From Mucilaginibacter sp. UBA4741 (GTDB taxonomy: Bacteria > Bacteroidota > Bacteroidia > Sphingobacteriales > Sphingobacteriaceae), in the NCBI GenBank assembly GCA_002403905.1, contig DHIR01000111.1, positions 1 through 7,474 of the forward strand: a DNA stretch of 7,474 bases, given 5' to 3'. Positions 1 through 6,217 of the stretch are shown here, one piece after another. Position numbers and translations under genes: made by a program. Position 1 is the first letter of the stretch. The number at the start of each line of letters is the position of its first letter. A model generated the notes under the pieces. It searched no databases, was not told the DNA's origin, and saw nothing but the letters and a program-made list of their open reading frames with translations.

Positions 1-2118
1 AGAGACAGGATATACACTATACTGTCGCCAACTATTGAAGACGAAAAGCAACTTTTTTGGGCGTTAACCACGCCTACGCGTTCTAAAGTCGTTTTTAGTA
101 CTGATGCTTTTTCTGATTTGGTTAAACAACAAACGAAAAGAAAAAAATCTGAACGTATTACCGATAAAGACTTTAAACAATTGCAGCTAAACTTTGCTTA
201 CAGACTGATACTGCAACGACTATATAATTTCCCTGCCGAGCTGCATAATGATTCGGTATATGCGTTGCCAGATACCAAAACAAAGCTAACTAAATACTAT
301 AGTGTACATGCCGATACCCGGTTTATTGATATAACGTATAACAAACCCCTACCCGAAATAAGCCCCGAGATAATTGAGCCTTTTATATACGAAGGTGCAG
401 ACACCACTTTGTTAAAAGACATCATCCCGCTGGATATGTTTGGTATGCAAGGTTTCTCCATAATTACTATGGAGGATGTAACCGCCGAGCATGCTATAGA
501 AATGATACGGCTGGCATTAATAAACGCCGGGCATAATGATCTTTATAAAGATGTTATTAATGCCTTACAAACACTAGCAGGCAATGCCGCTATTAATTTT
601 GGCCTGCTGCCTTTTTTAAGAATAAACGGCAGGCTGATATTTGACACTATAGAATGCGGCAATAGTTTATTGGTAAAAAAATTTAAAGATAATGAAAAGG
701 CGAGCGACGACTTTAACACCTTTATAAACGCCTATATTGAAAACCCTGAGGCTATGTTTTTCAACGCTCTATCGTCCAAAAAAATCACGCAATATCCTTT
801 TCTAAAAACCCTTAAAGAGGCGGGAATAACATCATACGCTATGCTGCCCGTTTTTTACAATAAGCACCTTGCTGGTATACTAGAAATACACTCAACCCAA
901 AAGGTAGTATTTTACGAAAAGCTGCTATCGCAGATACAAACGGCCATACCATTAATATCTCAATTATTACACAATACCGCCGAGCAATTAAATGAAAAAC
1001 TTGAAGAAGTTATAAAAACCAAATTCACTACGTTGCAGCCATCGGTACAATGGAAGTTTAATGAAGCTGCCTGGAAATATCTTTTAGAGGAACAGGAAAC
1101 AGAAAAGCCAGACATGCAGGTGGTGTCTTTTCACAATGTGTACCCGCTCTACGGAGCTATAGATATCAGGGACTCTACAATCTATCACAACCAGGCATTA
1201 AAGCAAGACACCGATACTCTTCTGAGTATTTTAACCTCGCTTGTGCATGATGTTAAAGTTCACGTTTCGAACAAGCAATTAGCTACTACCTTATCTAATA
1301 AATATACCGCATGGGCAAAAAAAATAAAGGAGTTTGAAAAGGCTAATGACGAAACTATGCTCAAAGATTATCTGCGGCATACAGTTACGCCTTACTTATC
1401 AGCATTAAAAAACAAGTATCCGGTTATCGAAAATTTAGTCAACGTATATGATAAAGCAGTTGACGAAGGAGGCGAGACTTATAAACAACGCCGCGATCTT
1501 GAATTATCTGTTAAGCTAATTAACCGCACACTAAGTAATTACTTTGACCAGGCGCATGGTCGGCTTCAAAGAATATATCCTTGCTATTTTGAAAAATTCA
1601 GATCAGATGGTATTGAATACGATATTTATACCGGACAGGATATTGCTCCGGCAGTTCCATTTAATAGCGGGCACCTTAAAGATTTTAGGTATTGGCAATT
1701 AAAGGCTATGATTGATGTTGCCGGGCTTACTTATGTTTTACAAAAAAAAATGCCGGTTCTATTGCAAACCGCATCGCTGATATTTGTCCATTCGAGCCGG
1801 ATAGACATTTGTTTTAGAAATGACGAACGGCGATTTGACGTTGAAGGGTATTACAATATCAGGTATGAAGTAATAAAAAAACGCATTGATAAAGTACGCA
1901 TAAAAGACACCAAAGAACGGCTTACCCAACCCGGTAAAATAGCCATGGTATATTTTAATGATGCCGAAGCCGAAGAATATATAACGCTAATTAAGCAGTT
2001 TCAAAAAGATAAGGTCCTTAAAAAGGATATGGAATTTATCGCTCTTGAAAACTTACAAGGTGTTACCGGTTTAAAAGCATTAAGAGTTAGCATTAACTAC
2101 CAACAACCAGCCTGCTAA
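1..2118 (+). CDS. GAF-type protein of unknown function, Bacteroidota family (5' partial)
   Basis: The frame is open from base 1 to the TAA at 2116-2118, giving 705 codons with no stop, so the gene begins upstream of the window. The first in-window candidate start, TTG at 118, lies inside the protein: the 39 codons before it read as ordinary coding sequence and flow into the helix LNFAYRLILQRLYNF. Nucleotides about 550-985 encode a divergent GAF-like alpha/beta region, including TSYAMLPVFYNKHLAGILEI. The motif VYPLYGAIDIR follows at 1138-1170, then a helical, charged stretch. The C-terminal module (about 1480-2097) contains FEKFRSDGIEYDIYTGQ, KRFD-like ERRFDVEGYYNIRYE, RLTQPGKIAMVY and LQGVTGLKALRV. 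I recall these motifs as conserved in uncharacterised Bacteroidota GAF proteins of roughly 800 residues. There is no signal peptide in the visible part and no output domain I know, so it is probably a cytoplasmic ligand sensor or scaffold. Ligand and role are unknown. The family call is fairly sure; the function is not. Confidence 0.8.
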   Translation, partial: RDRIYTILSPTIEDEKQLFWALTTPTRSKVVFSTDAFSDLVKQQTKRKKSERITDKDFKQLQLNFAYRLILQRLYNFPAELHNDSVYALPDTKTKLTKYYSVHADTRFIDITYNKPLPEISPEIIEPFIYEGADTTLLKDIIPLDMFGMQGFSIITMEDVTAEHAIEMIRLALINAGHNDLYKDVINALQTLAGNAAINFGLLPFLRINGRLIFDTIECGNSLLVKKFKDNEKASDDFNTFINAYIENPEAMFFNALSSKKITQYPFLKTLKEAGITSYAMLPVFYNKHLAGILEIHSTQKVVFYEKLLSQIQTAIPLISQLLHNTAEQLNEKLEEVIKTKFTTLQPSVQWKFNEAAWKYLLEEQETEKPDMQVVSFHNVYPLYGAIDIRDSTIYHNQALKQDTDTLLSILTSLVHDVKVHVSNKQLATTLSNKYTAWAKKIKEFEKANDETMLKDYLRHTVTPYLSALKNKYPVIENLVNVYDKAVDEGGETYKQRRDLELSVKLINRTLSNYFDQAHGRLQRIYPCYFEKFRSDGIEYDIYTGQDIAPAVPFNSGHLKDFRYWQLKAMIDVAGLTYVLQKKMPVLLQTASLIFVHSSRIDICFRNDERRFDVEGYYNIRYEVIKKRIDKVRIKDTKERLTQPGKIAMVYFNDAEAEEYITLIKQFQKDKVLKKDMEFIALENLQGVTGLKALRVSINYQQPAC

Positions 2119-2166
2119 CAAATTTCACTTTACGGTGTTATGCTTTAGTATTTTTAAGATAACCCC

Positions 2167-4743
2167 ATGTGTAATAACTTTACCTATAAAACAAGATTGT
2201 TCATTTTAATATTTGGCTGCTTTTCAACAACCGCCACATTGGCTCAAAACAGTCCCGACAGCATAAAGGTAACTCCCCACTCAAAATATGATCATGTTAC
2301 ACCGCAACGCAGGCTCTTTTTTGGCGACAATTATCGCAAGCTTTGGGCATTGCCGGTAAATATAAAAGTGCTTCACCTTTCAACGGAAAAGGGAGGGTTA
2401 ACGGTAACCGAGTTAGGCGGTGGTAACCAAACACGCTCTCTGCATTTGCAGGATACCGCCGGAAATAAATATGCATTGCGATCTGTACAGAAATACCCGG
2501 AACGCGCTTTGCCCGATGATGAAAAACACACTGTTAAAAAGGATATTTTACAGGATGAGGTGTCTACCTCAAATCCATACTCGGCGTTAATTGTACCACC
2601 ACTGGCTGACGCGCTTGACATACCACATAGCAATCCACAAATAGTATATGTGGGTGATGATGAAGCCCTGGGCAAATACCGTAAAGAGTTTGCTAACCAG
2701 GTTTATTTGTTTGAAGAGACTGAAGCTGTGGATAAAAAGGTTATAAAAACCGGGAAGGTACAGGACAAGCTACAGGAAGATAACGATAATCGAGCCGACC
2801 AAAAGTTGCTATTGCGCGCCAGATTGTTAGACATGATAATGGGTGATTGGGACCGCCACGGTGATCAATGGCGTTGGCAAAAAGAAGACCTTGAAAAAGG
2901 CAATTTGTATAAGCCTGTACCACAAGACAGAGATAAAGTATTTTATTCAACATCCGGCATTTTCCCTTGGTTCGCGGCAAGTAAAAATGCGCAGCTACAA
3001 CCTTATCGCGATAAGATAAAAAGCGTTGGTAAATGGAATTACAATAACCGTTATTTTGATCCGTATTTTCTTAATCAGCTAAGTCAGGCCGACTGGGAAG
3101 AGCAGATTACCTATGTACAAAGTAAGCTAACAGACGAGTTATTGACCAATGCTGTAAAATTAATGCCAACAGATATTTATGCAATCACCGGTAAAAAAAC
3201 TATCAAAACGTTAATTGCAAGGCGCAATAATATAAAAGAAGACGCTCTGGCTTATTACCGTTTCTTGTCCAAAAACGTTGACATTCCGGCATCTGATAAA
3301 CCTGATGAATTTGTTATTGAAAAACAGCAAAACGGGTTTATAAATGTCACTATTTATAAAATAAAAAAGGACGATACCAGGGGCGATGCTTTTTATCAGC
3401 GCACATTTGATCCGGGGGTTACAGAAGAGATAAGACTTTATGGAATGGGCGGCAAGGATAAATTTAATGTAGACGGCGCCGCATCGTCACCCATAAAAGT
3501 AAGATTAATTGGCGGGGATGATGAAGACACTTTCACGACTAACAGCACAGTAACTGATAAAAATAAACTGTTTATTTATGACCGATCGGACGAGCAAAAC
3601 AACCTACCCTCCTCTAAATATGCGCGCATAGAAACCTCTACAGATACCGATGTAAATAAATTTGACAAAGAAAACTTCAAATATGACCGTTCATCGCCAA
3701 AATTTGGTTTAGGTTATAATACCGAGGATGGTGTTAGGCTACAGGTGGGCTATGTGATAGAAAAGCACGGTTTCCGTGATGACCCTTATGTTTATAAGCA
3801 AGATTTCTCTGCCGGGTACACTTTATCAAAAGGGTCTTTTATATTTACCTATTTAGGCGATTTTAAAAACGTTATCGGTAAAAACGGATTGCTGGTAAAT
3901 ATCATAGCACGTGGCCCGCATAATGTAAATAGCTTTTTTGGTTACGGCAATGAGTCGGGGTTTCCTAACGCGGGCTCAAAAACGTTTAACTATTATCGTA
4001 ATAGGTATGATTATACCATAGCCGATGTCCGTCTTTATCAACAACATGATAATTGGCGAATAAGTGAAGGTTTGGTAGGCGAATATTACACAAGCAAAGC
4101 CGCCAACAACACCAATGTTTTTTTTAACGAATATAATTTAGCACACCCGGCCGAGAATTTATTTGCAACCAAAGCCTATGGCGGGGTTGTGCTTGGAGCC
4201 GCGTATGATACGCGCAACAGTGCTGCTTATCCAACAAAAGGCGTTTTATTTAGCACCCGGTTTATAGGTCTGTCAGGCATCAATTTATCGGGTCATACCA
4301 ACGGACAATTATTTTCGACCTTTAGCTTCTATTTAAATCCGGGTAACGACTCCACCTTTGTAATTGCCGATAAAATAGGTGGTGGTGTATTTACCGGCAA
4401 CGGCGAGTTTTTCCAGATGATGAACCTGGGCGGCCCGTTTAGTTTACAAGGTTTCCATACCAGCAGGTTTATTGGCAAGCAAATGGTGTTTAATGATCTT
4501 GAGCTGCGATTAAAATTATTTAAATTCAATAATTATTTCTTCCCCGGCATTTTGGGTTTAATAGCCTATAATGATGCGGGCCGTGTTTGGTTACCGGGCG
4601 AAACATCAAACACTATACATGACACCTATGGCGGTGGGATATTTATAACGCCTTACAGTAAGTTCATTTTATCGGCTGTGTTGGGCCACGCCCCGGCACC
4701 TGATGGCAACCTGTTATATTTAGCTGCGGGATTTAGATTTTAA
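2167..4743 (+). CDS. Outer-membrane BamA/TamA-like barrel protein with N-terminal CotH/FAM20-like kinase domain
   Basis: This 858-residue protein starts at ATG 2167; an in-frame TAA at 2155-2157 excludes any longer form. Residues 1-26 are a Sec signal peptide (K8, R10, hydrophobic core, likely cut A26/Q27). Residues about 65-265 look like an atypical kinase: Gly-rich TELGGGNQTR (81-90), basic strand YALRSVQK (102-109), hinge-like VYLFEE (179-184), catalytic-loop-like IMGDWDRHGDQWRW (224-237) and metal-site-like PVPQDRDKVF (250-259). GGKDKF (428-433) and GGDDEDTF (449-456) resemble RTX turns. From about 505 to the end are amphipathic strands of an Omp85-type barrel, with LGGPFSLQGF (754-763) at the L6-loop position and a terminal Phe. 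No POTRA domain is visible. Long relatives, as I recall, carry an extra N-terminal metallophosphoesterase, absent here. The barrel and outer-membrane location are well supported; kinase activity is inference. The gene is 48 bases downstream of the GAF gene on the same strand. Confidence 0.85.
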   Translation: MCNNFTYKTRLFILIFGCFSTTATLAQNSPDSIKVTPHSKYDHVTPQRRLFFGDNYRKLWALPVNIKVLHLSTEKGGLTVTELGGGNQTRSLHLQDTAGNKYALRSVQKYPERALPDDEKHTVKKDILQDEVSTSNPYSALIVPPLADALDIPHSNPQIVYVGDDEALGKYRKEFANQVYLFEETEAVDKKVIKTGKVQDKLQEDNDNRADQKLLLRARLLDMIMGDWDRHGDQWRWQKEDLEKGNLYKPVPQDRDKVFYSTSGIFPWFAASKNAQLQPYRDKIKSVGKWNYNNRYFDPYFLNQLSQADWEEQITYVQSKLTDELLTNAVKLMPTDIYAITGKKTIKTLIARRNNIKEDALAYYRFLSKNVDIPASDKPDEFVIEKQQNGFINVTIYKIKKDDTRGDAFYQRTFDPGVTEEIRLYGMGGKDKFNVDGAASSPIKVRLIGGDDEDTFTTNSTVTDKNKLFIYDRSDEQNNLPSSKYARIETSTDTDVNKFDKENFKYDRSSPKFGLGYNTEDGVRLQVGYVIEKHGFRDDPYVYKQDFSAGYTLSKGSFIFTYLGDFKNVIGKNGLLVNIIARGPHNVNSFFGYGNESGFPNAGSKTFNYYRNRYDYTIADVRLYQQHDNWRISEGLVGEYYTSKAANNTNVFFNEYNLAHPAENLFATKAYGGVVLGAAYDTRNSAAYPTKGVLFSTRFIGLSGINLSGHTNGQLFSTFSFYLNPGNDSTFVIADKIGGGVFTGNGEFFQMMNLGGPFSLQGFHTSRFIGKQMVFNDLELRLKLFKFNNYFFPGILGLIAYNDAGRVWLPGETSNTIHDTYGGGIFITPYSKFILSAVLGHAPAPDGNLLYLAAGFRF

Positions 4744-4791
4744 AAGCGCTCTAAATACCAATCCTACTTTGCAATCGTATTAGTGTGCTAT

Positions 4792-6213
4792 TTATATTAA
4801 CATAAATTCGCTCTTCGGCGCATCGCACACAGGGCATGCATAATCGTCAAGCGATTCAAAATCAATACCCTTTTCGACATCATTTTCCGGGTCGCCGTAT
4901 TGTTTATCATAGCGGGTAAAGCAGCAATTGCATTGGTAAATGGCTGTTTCCTGTTGCGAACGATCTTCTTCGGCCAAGGCTATCGTTGAAGATAAAATGG
5001 GGTCGCTTTGCTGATCGTAAAACTCATTACATAGGGCAATTAGTTTTTTACTGAGCGCGTGCGGTTTTATGCGCCGGGCATAGATTACCTCGTCTTTCGA
5101 GTTAAGGTTAAAATCGCGGGTATGTAATATATCATAAAGCCCTTGGGTATCTTTCCTCAAGATAATGGACCCCTGCAAACCCGTTTTGGGTTGGGTTTTA
5201 ATAGCAAAGCTAAGTTGGTAGGTGCGCGCATCGGCCTCCTCAAATTGCCTTACCAGTTGTTGTTTCAGATCAAGGCCTTCCTTACACATATCTTCAATTT
5301 GCCAGTTCAACTCGTTAGCGGCATGGCGCACGTTAAGATGGTATTTGCTTAATATCAGTCCCCATTGGTTTCTGTCGGCCTGTTCAATACCTTTTATGAT
5401 AATGGATTTCCAGGGGCTGGTATAAATTTGACCAATACGTGTTTTAAGGCATAGCAAACAAACGTCCTTTAAAAAATCAAGTTTAAAAAGTTCATTACGG
5501 CGGTATATACCCAACCAATATTTATTGCTGTATTTGTTAAACCCCTCGTAGTAGGGCAGGTAAAAATCGGGTAGTTTAAGCGGCTCGGTAACTGGCCTTA
5601 TGGCCACCGCCAGCTTTTTAACTAACGTTTTATAAAATAACTCTTCATCAATATCAGCCTGGTTATAAAACAGGTCTTTCTTTTGCAGGATAATTTCCTC
5701 AGCCACCTTGGCTAAAGCAGGAATATCTTCTGAATACACTAGCGATGGAAAACAACATAACTTATCCGTTTTAGGAAACCTGATATAAGTAAACCAATAA
5801 TTGTTAATGTTTGACGCGATGAAATTAATATTGCCACTAAAAAACGGCACAAAGGTTTGATAGTTATCAACCAGATTTACCTTTAATGTAGGCTGATGAT
5901 CGAATCTGTCGAAAATATCTTTATACACTCCCTCTCGCAGCCAACCATCCTGGTGGTTAAATATGGTATCGGCAACATACGAGCTCATGATATTAGGATA
6001 CACATCCTCATCGATCTCAAAATTGATCTCTGATTTCAGCATATCAAGCTCCATGTCTTCCAATCTATCGGCCTTAACAGTAAAATACAGTTGTTGCCTA
6101 TTACCAAAACGAATATCAGTTGCGCCGGCACTCTCTGCAATCAACAAGATCTCGTACAAATCACCGGCTGATATAAAGCCGCCGGGTAAGTTTATTTTGA
6201 TAAGGTGTTCCAT
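4792..6213 (-). CDS. Nitrite/sulfite reductase-like protein lacking siroheme cysteines, fused to rubredoxin
   Basis: This protein has 473 residues, ATG at 6213 and TAA at 4792-4794. Residues 4-47 match the first ferredoxin-like half domain of NIR/SIR proteins (INLPGGFISAGDLYEIL, then DIRFGNRQQLYF). Residues about 70-185 correspond to the first NIR/SIR domain (YPNIMSS). Residues about 220-295 are a second ferredoxin-like half domain with GQIYTSPWKSIIIKGI, compare the RLTPWQ-type motif of NirA and CobG. The next region, about 296-400, sits where the siroheme-[4Fe-4S] domain should be, but C-x5-C and C-x3-C are missing. Residues 426-468 form a full rubredoxin: YQCNCC (C428, C431), YGDPE, GIDFESL, CPVC (C460, C463). 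It starts one base after the flavoprotein stop, so it is probably translationally coupled. It is likely a cytoplasmic electron carrier or adaptor for nitrate/nitrite assimilation; the partner is inferred. Domain calls are strong, the role is moderate. Confidence 0.88.
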   Translation of the reverse strand: MEHLIKINLPGGFISAGDLYEILLIAESAGATDIRFGNRQQLYFTVKADRLEDMELDMLKSEINFEIDEDVYPNIMSSYVADTIFNHQDGWLREGVYKDIFDRFDHQPTLKVNLVDNYQTFVPFFSGNINFIASNINNYWFTYIRFPKTDKLCCFPSLVYSEDIPALAKVAEEIILQKKDLFYNQADIDEELFYKTLVKKLAVAIRPVTEPLKLPDFYLPYYEGFNKYSNKYWLGIYRRNELFKLDFLKDVCLLCLKTRIGQIYTSPWKSIIIKGIEQADRNQWGLILSKYHLNVRHAANELNWQIEDMCKEGLDLKQQLVRQFEEADARTYQLSFAIKTQPKTGLQGSIILRKDTQGLYDILHTRDFNLNSKDEVIYARRIKPHALSKKLIALCNEFYDQQSDPILSSTIALAEEDRSQQETAIYQCNCCFTRYDKQYGDPENDVEKGIDFESLDDYACPVCDAPKSEFMLI

Positions 6214-6217
6214 ATTA
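6211..6217 (-). promoter_or_regulatory. Stop-start junction coupling the flavoprotein and rubredoxin-fusion genes
   Basis: On the minus strand the flavoprotein stop TAA (6217-6215) is followed by a single T and then the ATG (6213-6211) of the next gene. No purine-rich ribosome binding site precedes this ATG, which is normal in Bacteroidota. The spacing implies one transcript and probable re-initiation, giving linked amounts of the two electron-transfer proteins. Confidence 0.75.

Noticed and set aside
1742..1750. A run of nine A bases inside the GAF-type gene as a programmed slippage or phase-variation site
   Set aside because: The frame is intact on both sides with conserved motifs after it, and similar A-runs occur elsewhere in this AT-rich gene (for example 1317-1324).
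2119..2166. Bacteroidota-type promoter (TTG about 19 bases before TAnnTTTG) in front of the outer-membrane protein gene
   Set aside because: The 48-base gap contains TATGCTTTAG but no good match to TAnnTTTG and no TTG at the right distance, so read-through from the GAF gene is as likely.
2167..2226. Lipoprotein signal (IFGC, Cys18) at the start of the outer-membrane protein
   Set aside because: Phe at the -2 position of the would-be lipobox is atypical, and a further hydrophobic stretch with a LAQ cleavage site follows, so ordinary signal peptidase I processing fits a barrel protein better.
2373..2675. A 100-codon open frame on the minus strand inside the outer-membrane protein gene
   Set aside because: It is antisense to well-supported coding sequence with recognisable motifs, shows no known domain and has no promoter-like context.
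4744..4791. Possible bidirectional terminator between the convergent genes
   Set aside because: The best inverted repeat is CTAAATAC (4751-4758) with GTATTAG (4777-4783): seven mostly A-T pairs, one bulge, an 18-base loop and no following T-run. It is too weak to call.
4792..6213. Annotating the rubredoxin fusion as a functional nitrite or sulfite reductase
   Set aside because: The fold matches, but the C-x5-C and C-x3-C ligands for the siroheme-linked cluster are not present.
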